From Eubacteriales bacterium (GTDB taxonomy: Bacteria; Bacillota; Clostridia; Acetivibrionales; JANLFN01): a DNA stretch of 64,000 nt. The DNA lies in assembly GCA_024655885.1 (NCBI GenBank), contig JANLFN010000003.1:94792-158791 (forward strand). The letters run 5' to 3'. The position numbers were made by a program, and so were the translations under genes. The notes below the pieces were generated by a model. It did not search any database. It was given only the letters and a program-made list of their open reading frames with translations, and was not told where the DNA came from. How positions within the stretch are numbered: position 1 is the first letter of the stretch; each line of letters opens with the position of its first letter. Shown piece after piece: positions 26,456-36,241 of the stretch.

Positions 26456-28210
26456 TTAGGAAGGAAACTGGGAAGAGATCAATTCCTTATAGGCCCCATC
26501 CTCAGCCATGAGTTCATCATGGCGTCCTGTCTGCACTACCCGTCCATTGCTTAATACCACCAGCCTGTCCGCAGAGAGGATGGTGGAAAGCCGATGGGCG
26601 ATAACCAGAGTAGTACGGCCTTTTCTCAACCTCTGCAGCGCTTTTTGGATGTCGTTTTCATTCTCCGAATCGAGATTGGATACCGCCTCATCCAGGATCA
26701 AAACAGGCGAATTCTTCAGCAGAGCCCTCGCAATGGCGATCCGCTGTCTCTGCCCGCCCGAAAGCTGAACTCCCCGCTCTCCCGTCATTGTGTCGTAGCC
26801 TTCAGGCAGCCCGGCGATGAACTCATGGGCAAGGGCCGCCTTTGCGGCTTTCTCCACCTCCTCATCCGATGCCTCGGGACTTCCCAGGCGGATGTTCTCA
26901 CGGACGGAGGTGTTGAAAAGGTAGACATCCTGGAGCACCGCCGACGTCATGTCCCTCAAGCTGTCCAGGGACATGTCCCTTATATCCCGGGACCCGATTT
27001 TGACCTGTCCCTCCTTCACATCCCAGAACCGGAGAAGGAGATTGATGCAGGTGGTCTTGCCCGCACCCGAGTGCCCTACCAGAGCCACCGTCTCGCCCGG
27101 CTTCACCGCAAATGAAACCTTATCCACCGCATTGGCCAGATCCTCCCTGTAGCTGAAGCTCACACTGCAGAATTCCACCGCCGGCTCCAGCGCCTTTGCC
27201 GGAACGGATTTCCCATTGTCCTCTACCAGCGCCTTCCCTTCAAGGACCTGAAACACCCTGTCCGAAGCCGCCGCAATCAGCCCGAAATTCCTGGCGATGG
27301 AGCAGATCTCCAGGACAGGGGCAAAGGTGTAAACCGCCAGAATCACCGAAACGGTAAACCATTCGAAGCCCAGTTCTCCCTTCAATGTCAGAAAAGCGGA
27401 GGCGGCCATCACCGCCACCATGGCAAATCCCGTAAAGGCATTTAAAAGAGCGCCCTCAAGGCCCAGGCGCCTTCCGTACGCCACCTGGCTTTCTCCCAGG
27501 AGCCCCATGGCCTGTCCCATTTTCTTCAAATAGCCTCCCCTGTAGTTCATGGCCAGGATTTCCCTGAGCCCCTGGATGCCCTCAACCGTCCCGGCGTTTG
27601 CATCCGCAAGCTTCTCACGGACGTCCCTTCCCTGGATGTCCGCCTTTTTGCGCATCCAGAAGGGAACCAGGGCGACCAGCAGGATAAACAGGAGCAGCAG
27701 AGCCGCAAGGGCCCAGTTCAGTATGCCGAGAAACGCCAGCACAATGGCCGGAACGATGAAAGCCACCAGCATGGTGCCGAAGGTATGGGCAAAAAACCAT
27801 TCCAGCACTTCCACGTCGCTCATCAGCGTGGATGCCAGCTGTCCTGAGCGCATGTTGAGAAGGATGGCCGGCGCGACCCGCTCCACTGCCCTGTAGAGGA
27901 GGATGCGGAAGTCCGCCAGGATGCGGTAGGCCACTTCATGGGCAAACCACATCTCCGCATAGTACATCCCCGCCCTCAGCACGGCGATGGCCCCAAGAAC
28001 CGCAAAAAATGTGGCCCCCACGGTGTGAAAGGCTCCTTTGGCCACGAGTCCCACCATGTAGGCGCACACCACCGACAGGGAGATGGCCAGGAGATGGTTG
28101 AGCACGCCGCTGCCTACCGCCAGGGCCATCCCCCTCCTATAGGGCTTCAGGTATTTAAACAGTTTTATAAATCGGCTCATCCGTCCGCTCTCAGTTTTCA
28201 GCCTGTTCAT
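26456..28210 (-). CDS. ABC transporter, fused permease-ATPase (half transporter B)
   Basis: 584 residues: six-helix type-IV membrane domain (1-320), then an ATPase with GHSGAGKTT (about 378), signature LSGGQRQRIAIARALL (about 483) and VLILDEAVSNLDSE. The start overlaps the upstream gene stop as ATGA; a second in-frame Met (28180) is possible. Paired with the following half transporter it would form a heterodimer. Such pairs export small molecules, but YbtPQ/IrtAB-type pairs import metallophores. It ends the module of Opp transporter and methyltransferase, which suggests handling of the same chelator. Confidence 0.85.
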   Translation of the reverse strand: MNRLKTESGRMSRFIKLFKYLKPYRRGMALAVGSGVLNHLLAISLSVVCAYMVGLVAKGAFHTVGATFFAVLGAIAVLRAGMYYAEMWFAHEVAYRILADFRILLYRAVERVAPAILLNMRSGQLASTLMSDVEVLEWFFAHTFGTMLVAFIVPAIVLAFLGILNWALAALLLLFILLVALVPFWMRKKADIQGRDVREKLADANAGTVEGIQGLREILAMNYRGGYLKKMGQAMGLLGESQVAYGRRLGLEGALLNAFTGFAMVAVMAASAFLTLKGELGFEWFTVSVILAVYTFAPVLEICSIARNFGLIAAASDRVFQVLEGKALVEDNGKSVPAKALEPAVEFCSVSFSYREDLANAVDKVSFAVKPGETVALVGHSGAGKTTCINLLLRFWDVKEGQVKIGSRDIRDMSLDSLRDMTSAVLQDVYLFNTSVRENIRLGSPEASDEEVEKAAKAALAHEFIAGLPEGYDTMTGERGVQLSGGQRQRIAIARALLKNSPVLILDEAVSNLDSENENDIQKALQRLRKGRTTLVIAHRLSTILSADRLVVLSNGRVVQTGRHDELMAEDGAYKELISSQFPS

Positions 28211-29952
28211 ATAGCTTCCCCCCCCTCATAGTATTGGGCTTTCACCAGCCTGGAATAGGCTCCTCTTCTTTCCAGCAGCTCCTCATGAGTGCCCCATTCC
28301 ACCAGACGGCTGTTTTCCAGCACAAATATGCGGTCCGCCTTCCGCACCGTAGACAGCCTGTGGGCGATGATGAGGGTGGTCCGGTCCTTCATGAGAAGCT
28401 CCAATGCCTGCTGGATGGCCCTTTCACTTGCCGCGTCCACGCTGGAGGTGGCCTCGTCCAGGACCAGGAAAGGGGCATCCTTTAATATGGCCCTGGCAAT
28501 GGCGATCCTCTGGCGCTCCCCTCCCGAAAGGGTGGCCCCCCGCTCGCCCACCAGGGTCTGATATCCCCTGGGAAGCTTTGCTATGAATGAATGGGCATTG
28601 GCCATTCTTGCGGCTTTTTCAAGTTCTTCCGCCGTGGCCGACGGTTTTGCCATGCGCAGGTTTTCCTCTACCGTGCCGTAAAACAGGTAGGTCTCCTGGA
28701 ATACCACGGCAATCCGGCTTCTTAAATATTCCAGGGAATAGTCCCGGATATCCTTCTCTCCAAACAAGATCTGCCCCTCCTGGGGGTCGAAAAACCGGAG
28801 CAGCAGGTTCACCACCGTAGATTTGCCCGCTCCGCTTTTTCCGGCGATAGCCACCCTTTCTCCGGGTTTGATGTCAAAGCTGACATGTCTCAAAGCCGTC
28901 CTTTTTCCGCCGCTGTACGCAAAGGACACATCCCTGAAGCAGACGCCGGGCAGAAAACGGGCATGGTCCCCTGCCCGGGCGGTTTCCTCTTCAGCCGCTT
29001 CCACCGGTTCATCCAGCAGGGAGAAAACCCCTCTGGCCGCCGAGAAGCCCAGGAAGCTTGAATGCCAGTAGTTATTCAGCTCATTCACCGGCCGGAAGCA
29101 CTCGACCACGAGGAAAAGCACCACAAAAAGCGCGGATAAAGGCATATATCCGTTGGCGACCCTCCATGCGCCCACGGCAACCGAAAAAGCATAGCCTGCG
29201 GCCGACGCCAGCAGGATTAGGGCTGAATCGCACAGGGAAATGGTGGTTTCCCTCACCGCCTTTTTATAGAGCGTTTTTGCGTCCTCCTCCAGCTCTTCCC
29301 CTTTTTTTCCGCTGGCATTAAAAACCTTCAGGGTGGTCATTCCCTGCATGGCGTCAATAAACTGGGCGTTTAAAACCGCATAGGACTGCCAGTATCCCAG
29401 AATGTATTTATTGATGAAGCGCATGCCGATTTGAGGCCCGAAAACCGCCAAGGCGATTCCCGCCAGAATCACGGCGGCAACCACGGGGTCCAGCGTGAAG
29501 ACATAGGCGGTTATGAAAAACGCCGAGGCAAGGACCACAAAAAGCTGGGGGATGTAATTCACCAGAAAATGTTCCAGGGATTCGATCCCGTCGGTGATCA
29601 GCGCCTGGACATTGCCGCTGCGCCGGCTGTTCAGGTATCCCGGCCCCAGCTGCATCACCTTGTCCATCACGATTTCCCGGATGCGTGCCTTCACGTCGCA
29701 GGCCGCCTTTCTGGAATACACCTCGTTTTGCCGCAGCAAAAAAGCACGGATGGCAATACATAAAACAGAAATGCAAACCATGGTGAAAAAGTAAGACCAG
29801 CCGCTCTGCCGAAAAACCGCCGAAATGCCGTTGGCCGTGGCAAAGGCCTGGCCTACATAGGTTGCGGTTATCAGTATCCCCATCCCCACTTTTACCGCGA
29901 TCTGCTTTTTGATTTGGCCTGCAAAGAGGCACAGCCTCAGGTAAAAATTCAT
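28207..29952 (-). CDS. ABC transporter, fused permease-ATPase (half transporter A)
   Basis: 581 residues with the same layout as its partner: membrane domain 1-320, Walker A GKSGAGKST (about 375), signature LSGGERQRIAIARAIL (about 477), Walker B FLVLDEATSSVDAASE. Both subunits keep consensus ATPase motifs, with no degenerate site apparent. It begins 15 bases after the methyltransferase stop and overlaps the next ABC gene by 4 bases, so the three are cotranslated. No linked NRPS or other chelator-synthesis gene is visible. Confidence 0.86.
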   Translation of the reverse strand: MNFYLRLCLFAGQIKKQIAVKVGMGILITATYVGQAFATANGISAVFRQSGWSYFFTMVCISVLCIAIRAFLLRQNEVYSRKAACDVKARIREIVMDKVMQLGPGYLNSRRSGNVQALITDGIESLEHFLVNYIPQLFVVLASAFFITAYVFTLDPVVAAVILAGIALAVFGPQIGMRFINKYILGYWQSYAVLNAQFIDAMQGMTTLKVFNASGKKGEELEEDAKTLYKKAVRETTISLCDSALILLASAAGYAFSVAVGAWRVANGYMPLSALFVVLFLVVECFRPVNELNNYWHSSFLGFSAARGVFSLLDEPVEAAEEETARAGDHARFLPGVCFRDVSFAYSGGKRTALRHVSFDIKPGERVAIAGKSGAGKSTVVNLLLRFFDPQEGQILFGEKDIRDYSLEYLRSRIAVVFQETYLFYGTVEENLRMAKPSATAEELEKAARMANAHSFIAKLPRGYQTLVGERGATLSGGERQRIAIARAILKDAPFLVLDEATSSVDAASERAIQQALELLMKDRTTLIIAHRLSTVRKADRIFVLENSRLVEWGTHEELLERRGAYSRLVKAQYYEGGEAI

Positions 29953-29967
29953 AAGTAAAACCTCTCC

Positions 29968-30729
29968 TCACTTTACAGCCGTCTTCACCCCGCCTACCAT
30001 AAACATGGGTGTGGACCTGTACATAATTTTTTCAGATTCATCCCAGACCCTTTCGGTAATATCGGTCTCCGAAAACACCGGTGAAAAGCCGCAGCCCTTC
30101 AAGGCCTCCAGATCCCACTGGGGCCTTCTCTCCCGGCTTAAAGGCAGTTCCCTGCTGATGCGGTCCGACTCCTCCATGTCCGCCTGGTCATGGGGGTTCC
30201 TCAAGCCCAGCTCTCTGCTTCTTTCCATATCCTCCTCGTACTTTCTCCTCATCTCCTGGTCAAAAAGGCGCAGGTGCCAGTTGGCATCAAAGATCAGCAG
30301 CCTTCCCCCCGGTCTCAGGACCCTGTTCCATTCCTTATAGGCTTGCTCGGGCTCCCTCAGGGTCCAGGTCAGATTCCTGCACACAATCAGGTCAAAGCTG
30401 CCGTCGTCAAAAGCCAGCTTATGGCTGTCCATTTTGAAAAAGCGCGGTGAGACACCGGCTGCTTCAGCATTTTGACGGGCAAAGGCCAGCATGTTCTCGG
30501 TGCAGTCCACCGCCCACACCGAATGGCCCAGGCCGGACAGGATGATGGCAAAAAAGCCGGGCCCGGTGCCGATATCCAATATATCCAATTTTTCTTTTTG
30601 GGGAGCGTGCTCCGTGATTATTTTAAGCCATGCCTCCCTTTTAAAACCGGAAAGCTCGTTCTGGATAGACTCGCTGTACCTCTGGGCTTCACCGTCCCAG
30701 TACCGCTCGATGCGGGATTGAATTTCCAT
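29968..30729 (-). CDS. Class I SAM-dependent methyltransferase, metal-transporter-linked family, copy 1
   Basis: 253 residues. Motif I is LDILDIGTGPGFFAIIL (about residues 48-64), then VWAVDCTENMLAFARQNAE; post-I acidic Asp in AVDC; motif IV region NLTWTLREPEQAYKEWNRVLRPGGRLLIFDANWHL. The C-terminal third (SRERRPQWDLEALKGCGFSP; MYRSTPMFMVGG) is shared with the copies at 49956 and 54485 but not with UbiE in general. Substrate unknown. Each copy is embedded in an Opp/Nik transporter operon, so methylation of an imported or exported metal chelator is an inference from context. Confidence 0.85.
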   Translation of the reverse strand: MEIQSRIERYWDGEAQRYSESIQNELSGFKREAWLKIITEHAPQKEKLDILDIGTGPGFFAIILSGLGHSVWAVDCTENMLAFARQNAEAAGVSPRFFKMDSHKLAFDDGSFDLIVCRNLTWTLREPEQAYKEWNRVLRPGGRLLIFDANWHLRLFDQEMRRKYEEDMERSRELGLRNPHDQADMEESDRISRELPLSRERRPQWDLEALKGCGFSPVFSETDITERVWDESEKIMYRSTPMFMVGGVKTAVK

Positions 30730-30744
30730 ACCGATTCCTCCTTG

Positions 30745-31701
30745 TTAATAGTGATGACAGGCAACATAATGCTTTTCAGATACTTCTTTAAGTCCGGGAG
30801 CCGTATCAAGGCACCGGGCCGAAGCCCTTGCACACCTTCGCGCATAGCTGCATCCCCCGGGGCCTGTCCCCGGCTTCTCATTCTCATCATTTTTCACTTC
30901 CATATTTTTGATTTTCCCGGGATCCGCCGGCAGGACAGAGGAAAGCAGTTTCTCGGCGTACGGGTGGCAAAGCGCTTCAAACATGGATATATCCGCAATA
31001 TATTCCACCACATTGCCTAAATACATGACGGCAAGGGCGTCGGACAGATAGTATACCGCCTCTATATCGTGGGATATAAAAAGGTAGGAGAGGCCGTACT
31101 CCTTTTTCAAATCCGCGAGGAGGTTCAGAATCTGAGCCTGCACCGATACATCCAGGCTGCTCAAGGGTTCGTCCAGGACAATCAGCATCGGCTTCACTGC
31201 AAGGGCCCTTGCGATGCACACGCGCTGCAGCTGGCCTCCGCTGAACTGTCCCGGATACTTGTGCCTGTCCTCCTTATTCAGCCCCACGGTTTCCAGAAGC
31301 TTTTCCACCATCCCCTCTTCCTCATCCTTATTCAGCTTCAAAAAATTCCTGATGGGTTCGCCGATCACTTTACCCGCCGTGTGCCTTGGATTTACCGAAC
31401 CGGTACAGTCCTGAAACACCATTTGCAGCTCCTTTCTCATCAAAAGCCGTTGACTCCTCGGGGAACTGAGCATGCTGCTTCCCATCAGCAATATCTCTCC
31501 CTGGTCGGGCTTCTCGATTCCTGCGGCGATTTTTCCCAGGGTGGTTTTCCCGCAGCCGCTTTCACCCACCAGGCCCAGGCAGGTCCCCTGTTCAATAGAC
31601 AATGTCACCCCTTTAACCGCCTCTATAACCTTTTTCCTTTGCCAGAAGTACCTCTTGAAGGAGTACTTCCGGCTGACGTCCCGCATTTCAAGAACATGCA
31701 T
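30745..31701 (-). CDS. Opp/Nik-type ABC transporter ATPase (OppF/NikE-like), module C
   Basis: 318 residues. Walker A GESGCGKTT near 47, signature FSGGQLQRVCIARAL near 155, Walker B LIVLDEPLSSLDVS. The C-terminal oligopeptide extension holds CSYARRCARASARCLDTAPG...YVACHHY, the Cys cluster of long OppD/OppF proteins that in recent structures binds an iron-sulfur cluster. The start overlaps the upstream ATPase gene by 14 bases. Last transporter gene before the methyltransferase and the half ABC pair. Confidence 0.86.
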   Translation of the reverse strand: MHVLEMRDVSRKYSFKRYFWQRKKVIEAVKGVTLSIEQGTCLGLVGESGCGKTTLGKIAAGIEKPDQGEILLMGSSMLSSPRSQRLLMRKELQMVFQDCTGSVNPRHTAGKVIGEPIRNFLKLNKDEEEGMVEKLLETVGLNKEDRHKYPGQFSGGQLQRVCIARALAVKPMLIVLDEPLSSLDVSVQAQILNLLADLKKEYGLSYLFISHDIEAVYYLSDALAVMYLGNVVEYIADISMFEALCHPYAEKLLSSVLPADPGKIKNMEVKNDENEKPGTGPGGCSYARRCARASARCLDTAPGLKEVSEKHYVACHHY

Positions 31702-32689
31702 CCATTTTCACCTCTTCTTCACCGGCATACAGCAGGCACCTCACCGAATGGCCGCCTGTTGCGCCCGTTTCCTTCATGTCAAATTCCAGGCAGTCCTTCC
31801 GGGCACAGCGGCATCTTTCGTAAAAAGGGCAGCCCCGGCTGCGCTTCATGAGAGAAGGAGGATAGCCCTCCAGCACGTTCAGCCTGTCTTTCGTAAATGC
31901 CGGTCTTGATTTCATCAAACCCCGGGTATACGGGTGCATGGGGTTGCAGAATATTTCCCTTGAAGGAGCCTGTTCCACCACATAGCCCCCGTACATCACC
32001 GCAACTTCATCCGCCATCTGGGCAATCACGCCCAAATCATGGGATACCAGAAGCATGGCGGTCCTGTAATGGTCCCTGAGCTCTGCCAGCTCTTTCAGTA
32101 TTTGATACTGCACCGTTACATCCAGGGATGTGGTGGGTTCATCTGCAATCAGTACGTGGGGGCACATAAAAAGGGCAATGGCGATCATAACCCTCTGAAG
32201 CATTCCCCCGCTCAACTGAAAGGGATACTGGCCCATGACCTTCTCAGGCTCGGACAGGTTGAGCTTCAAAAGCATTTCAACGGCAATTTGACCGGCCTCT
32301 CTCCGGGTAACCTCTTTGTGGGTCCGTATGGTTTCAGTGAAATGCTGCCCTACGGTAAGCAAGGGATTAAAGGAGCTGATGGGGTTTTGCATCACCATGG
32401 CCACACTGCTGCCCCGCAGACGCCTGATTTTCTCCCGGTTTAAGTATGGAAGCTCCTTTCCCTTCAGCCGGACACTGCCTTCCACCTTCCACCGGTCTTT
32501 TTCCAGAAGCCCCAGGAGGGACAGACAGGTTATGGATTTCCCGCAGCCGCTTTCGCCGATGAGGCCCAGCACTTTTCCCTCTTCAAGGCAGAAGGAAACA
32601 TCCCTTACAACGCTGATTTCCCGCTGCCGGTGCAGGAGGCTCACACACAGCCCCTCCACATCCATCACTTTTTCTTTTATCATTTGCAT
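31688..32689 (-). CDS. Opp/Nik-type ABC transporter ATPase (OppD/NikD-like), module C
   Basis: 333 residues. Walker [10 protein letters not shown] near 43, signature [16 protein letters not shown] near 160, Walker [15 protein letters not shown]. The GGMLQR form of the signature is typical of OppD/NikD. The C-terminal extension carries RGCPFYERCRCARKDCLEF and a final Cys in SVRCLLY, the same Cys cluster type as its partner. Follows the OppC gene by 10 bases. Confidence 0.86.
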   Translation of the reverse strand: MQMIKEKVMDVEGLCVSLLHRQREISVVRDVSFCLEEGKVLGLIGESGCGKSITCLSLLGLLEKDRWKVEGSVRLKGKELPYLNREKIRRLRGSSVAMVMQNPISSFNPLLTVGQHFTETIRTHKEVTRREAGQIAVEMLLKLNLSEPEKVMGQYPFQLSGGMLQRVMIAIALFMCPHVLIADEPTTSLDVTVQYQILKELAELRDHYRTAMLLVSHDLGVIAQMADEVAVMYGGYVVEQAPSREIFCNPMHPYTRGLMKSRPAFTKDRLNVLEGYPPSLMKRSRGCPFYERCRCARKDCLEFDMKETGATGGHSVRCLLYAGEEEVKMDACS

Positions 32690-32699
32690 CCGCCCCCTT

Positions 32700-33548
32700 T
32701 CATGTTACACTTTCATCCAGTACGTCCCGGAGAGCGTCCCCGATAAGGTTGAAGGAGATCACTATGAGGGTTATCAGCATGCCCGGATAGAACATCAATT
32801 CAGGAGCACTCCTTATAAACCTCCTGCCCTCTTCAATCATCGCACCCCATTCGGGTGTGGGCGGCTGCACCCCGAAGCCGAGAAAGGAATACCCCGAAAA
32901 GTGCAGGATAAGGCTCCCCAGGTCCAGCGTGGAGAGTACAATCAGCTGGGGCAGCACATTAGGAAGAATATGCCTGAAAATAATCTTCATGTCCGATGTC
33001 CCCGCCACTTTTGCCGCACTGACAAACGTGCGCTCTTTTATGCTCAGCACAAGGCTTCTTATGATGCGGACATACCAGAGCCACTGGACCAGGATCATCC
33101 CGATGATGACATTGACCATGCCGGAACCCAGCACGCCTATGATTACCAGCACCAGCACCAGGCTGGGAAATGAGAGAAAAATATCGCAAAGCCTCATCAG
33201 CAAATTGTCTATGCGTCCTCCCCGGTAAGCCGAAAAAATTCCGACGGCGGTGCCGATGGTCAGAGAAAAGCTCATGACGAGAAAGGCAGACCCCAGGGAG
33301 ATCCGGGTGCCGTAAAGCAGTCTTGAAAGGATACACCGCCCCAGGTGGTCGGTACCCAGCGGGAATTGCCCCCCGGGCCCCAGCAGCTTGAGTTTGAGCT
33401 CAATCTTGTTCGGGTCGTTGGGCGCAAGCCAGGGGGCAAAAATCCCGCCGGCAATGACCGCAAGAACGAAGAACAGACAGAGCACGGCCGCTTTATGCTT
33501 TACGAACCGGCTTAAAAATTTATCAAACCCCAACCCGATCATCTCCAA
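32700..33548 (-). CDS. Opp/Nik-type permease (OppC/NikC-like), module C
   Basis: 282 residues with an N-terminal anchor helix (AVLCLFFVLAVIAGGIFAP), the OppC_N region LGTDHLGRCILSRLLYGTRISLG, five further membrane helices and the ATPase-contact EAA-like loop AAKVAGTSDMKIIFRHILPN. The C-terminal FSGYSFLGFGVQPPTPEWGAM is characteristic of the DppC/NikC subgroup. Overlaps the OppB gene start region by 26 bases at its 5' end. Confidence 0.87.
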   Translation of the reverse strand: MEMIGLGFDKFLSRFVKHKAAVLCLFFVLAVIAGGIFAPWLAPNDPNKIELKLKLLGPGGQFPLGTDHLGRCILSRLLYGTRISLGSAFLVMSFSLTIGTAVGIFSAYRGGRIDNLLMRLCDIFLSFPSLVLVLVIIGVLGSGMVNVIIGMILVQWLWYVRIIRSLVLSIKERTFVSAAKVAGTSDMKIIFRHILPNVLPQLIVLSTLDLGSLILHFSGYSFLGFGVQPPTPEWGAMIEEGRRFIRSAPELMFYPGMLITLIVISFNLIGDALRDVLDESVT

Positions 33549-34470
33549 TCCTGATTCTCGGGTCTATAATGGCACTTGCGATGTCGGCCAAAAGGTTTGA
33601 CAGCACGAAAACCACCGCCATCAGCGCCACATAGCCCTGGATCATGGGATAATCCCGGTTGAAAATGGACTCGGTGATCAGCCTTCCAAGCCCCGGCCAC
33701 GCGAAAATATTTTCCACAATGACACTCCCTGCCAGCATATAGCCAAAGCTCATCCCAAAGGCGTTGACCACGGGCAGAAGCGCATTTTTCAACGCATGCT
33801 TTCCAATCACCAGCTTTTGCTTCAGGCCTCTGGCTCTGGCATAGAGAATAAACGGCTGCTTTAGATTTTCCAGGATGCCTGACCTTAAGAGCCGGGTATA
33901 GCTTGCCGCATAGTTCAGCGCCAGTGTGAGGGAGGGAAGAATGAGATGCTGCCAGGACCCCTTTCCCATGACAGGCAGCAAGCCAAGCTTCAGCGCAAAC
34001 AATTCGATCAAAAGGAAGCCCAGCCAGAAGGGCGGGGCAGACGCGGCCACAAATGTGAACGCCCTGCTTAAGTGGTCAACGATGCTGTCCTTGAATACTG
34101 CAGACAAAAACCCTAAAGGAAGAGCCAGCAAAATCAGCCAGCCCACAGCGGCCAGGGTGAGCAGCAGGGTGGAAGGGAAACTGTGTTTCAGCTCCTCCAG
34201 CACCGGTTCCTGGCTGACGTAGGATTTTCCCAGGTCCAGCCTCAGCGCCTTTCCCAGCCAGGTAAAATATTGCTCCGGGAGAGGCCTGTCCAGCCCAAAC
34301 TCCGCCCGGACCGCCGCAACCGCCCTTTCGGTAGGCGGCGTATTGGTGGCCGTCATATAGGCGTGGGCCGGGTCCACCGGGACCATATGGATCAGGATGA
34401 ACGTGAGGATGGTTATTCCAAACACGACGGGCACCAGACTGATCAACCTTTTAATTATATAAGCCCTCAT
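33523..34470 (-). CDS. Opp/Nik-type permease (OppB/NikB-like), module C
   Basis: About 315 residues starting at ATG 34470 (MRAYIIKRLISLVPVVFGIT), preceded by AAAGGTT; the longer frame adds 17 residues. Family features: FILIHMVPVDPAHAY, an EAA-like loop with RARGLKQKLVIGKHALKNALLPV, and the C-terminal ENIFAWPGLGRLITESIFNRDYP. Six membrane helices. Pairs with the following OppC-like permease. Confidence 0.86.
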   Translation of the reverse strand: MRAYIIKRLISLVPVVFGITILTFILIHMVPVDPAHAYMTATNTPPTERAVAAVRAEFGLDRPLPEQYFTWLGKALRLDLGKSYVSQEPVLEELKHSFPSTLLLTLAAVGWLILLALPLGFLSAVFKDSIVDHLSRAFTFVAASAPPFWLGFLLIELFALKLGLLPVMGKGSWQHLILPSLTLALNYAASYTRLLRSGILENLKQPFILYARARGLKQKLVIGKHALKNALLPVVNAFGMSFGYMLAGSVIVENIFAWPGLGRLITESIFNRDYPMIQGYVALMAVVFVLSNLLADIASAIIDPRIRIGDDRVGV

Positions 34471-34566
34471 AACCTTTAACACCTTTTCTACAAATTCTAC
34501 GAGTATAGGGCTGCTCTCCAATCAGACCGCAAGCTGCCGTATGAAGAGCAGTTCCCCGTCTGTGTT

Positions 34567-36183
34567 CTATTGCTGGTTTATATCCACATTCACCAGCGGA
34601 ATTTCGTTGGTTGTCGCAAAGGTAACCCCTGTGACGTTTTTCCGGAATACGGCCATATTGGTCCTGTAGGATATGGGCAGATAGACTCCCTGCTCATGCA
34701 GGGTCCTTAAAATGTAATCGTACATCTTCTGACGGCTCGACTCATCGGTGGAAATCAGCACCTTGCCGATGGTTTCGTCAATGGCCTTTTTCATGGGCAG
34801 CCCCAGCTGGGCCTGGTAGTCGAAATGGGACGGCTCCCGGAAGGAAGACACCAGGGAATGGGGGTCATAGGGCGCCCCCCAGGACTCTCCGAAAATCATG
34901 CCAAAGTCGCCATTTTTTTGGCGCTGGTAGAAGGAATCCTCCTCTTCTCCCACCAGGTTCACCTTGATGCCTACTTTTTTGCAGTCCGCCTGTATTGCCT
35001 CGGCTATGGACCTGTCCACGCTGTCCGCCGCAATGAAGCACAAATCCAGTTCCAGGGCCTTCCCGTCCTTTTCGCGGTAATCCTTTCCCGGCTGGAGCTT
35101 CCAGCCCGCATCCTCCAGCAGTTTTCCCGCTTTTTCCGCGTCATAGCCCCGGGCCTCCAGCCCCAGCTTGCAATAAGGGAAGTTTTCAGCGAACAGGGTA
35201 TCCGCCCTCTTTTCGGTCCCGTATAGAATATTCTCCACAATGCTGTCCTTGTCCACCGCATACTGCAAGGCCATGCGCACCGACAGGTCCTTTGCGGCGC
35301 CTCTGTTGGAATTGATGCCGATGACCCGGGTGGTCATGGGGTCGGAGGTAAGGGTTGTGAACCTGCCGGACTTGCTCAGCTCCCTGAAGGTATCAATGCT
35401 GATTACGCCGCTGCCGTAAATCATGTCGATCTCGCCCTTTTCCAGGGCCGCCGCCGCGGTCTCCCCATCCGGGATCACCTTTACAATCACCTTGGAAAGC
35501 CTGGGCTTTTCGCCCCAGTAGTTGTCATTCCGTATAAAGGTGGCATATTCGCCTTTTTTATGTTCGCTCAGAACCCAGGGACCCGTCCCTATGGGCGCCT
35601 TGATGTCCTTGGAGGTGTCGCCGTCCTCAAGAAACCCGGCTGCGCCCAGGATTCTCATGGGCCTTATGAGGGTGAGCTCCTGGAGGGCAGGATAATAGGG
35701 GTTCTTAAAATATATTTTGAAGGTGCTGCCGTCCACCGCTTCGGTCCTGTCCATCTGGTTGACCAGCTCCAGCCAGCTGTGCTGGTCCCTTGCCTTCAGT
35801 ACCGCATCATAGTTTTTCTTTACGATTTCAGCGTTGAAATCGGAGCCGTCGGAGAACTTGACGCCCTTTCTCAAATGAAAAGTGTAGACCTTTCCGTCCG
35901 GTGAAATCTCCCAGGTCTCCGCCAGGCAGGGTTCAATTTTCCCATCCTTGCCGTACTTCAAGAGGTTCTCATAGACAAAATCCTGTGCGAACATCTCGCT
36001 GTTGTATTGATGGGGATTCAATGTCCCGATGTCGTTGGTGCTGGATATTGTGAGCACCTTTTCGGAGGCGGGGGCGTTTTGCGCCCCGCCGTCCCCGGCC
36101 GGCTGTTTTCCGCAGGCTGCCAGCAACCCGGACAGCATTGCAAAAACCAGCAGTCCGGACAGTAAAAACCGTATTTTTCTCAT
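34567..36183 (-). CDS. Extracellular solute-binding lipoprotein, family 5 (OppA/NikA-like), module C
   Basis: 538 residues. Signal peptide with lipobox LLAACG near residue 24, so the mature protein is tethered to the membrane by a Cys. The SBP_bac_5 core shows ETWEISPDGKVYTFHLRKGVKFSDGSDFNAE near residue 100 (a run typical of OppA/NikA/DppA), and GTGPWVLSEHKKGEYATFIRNDNYWG. Ligand is not deducible: peptides, nickel chelates and opine metallophores all use this fold. It precedes the two permeases and follows module B by 58 bases. Confidence 0.87.
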   Translation of the reverse strand: MRKIRFLLSGLLVFAMLSGLLAACGKQPAGDGGAQNAPASEKVLTISSTNDIGTLNPHQYNSEMFAQDFVYENLLKYGKDGKIEPCLAETWEISPDGKVYTFHLRKGVKFSDGSDFNAEIVKKNYDAVLKARDQHSWLELVNQMDRTEAVDGSTFKIYFKNPYYPALQELTLIRPMRILGAAGFLEDGDTSKDIKAPIGTGPWVLSEHKKGEYATFIRNDNYWGEKPRLSKVIVKVIPDGETAAAALEKGEIDMIYGSGVISIDTFRELSKSGRFTTLTSDPMTTRVIGINSNRGAAKDLSVRMALQYAVDKDSIVENILYGTEKRADTLFAENFPYCKLGLEARGYDAEKAGKLLEDAGWKLQPGKDYREKDGKALELDLCFIAADSVDRSIAEAIQADCKKVGIKVNLVGEEEDSFYQRQKNGDFGMIFGESWGAPYDPHSLVSSFREPSHFDYQAQLGLPMKKAIDETIGKVLISTDESSRQKMYDYILRTLHEQGVYLPISYRTNMAVFRKNVTGVTFATTNEIPLVNVDINQQ

Positions 36184-36241
36184 AGCATTTTTTCCCTTTT
36201 ACTTATATATTTTTTAGGCGGTCATATCGCCCCTCTGTTTT

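Noticed and set aside
31069-31851. Plus-strand frame of 260 codons opposite the module C OppF ATPase.
   Set aside because: Shadow frame; the minus strand has complete Walker and signature motifs.
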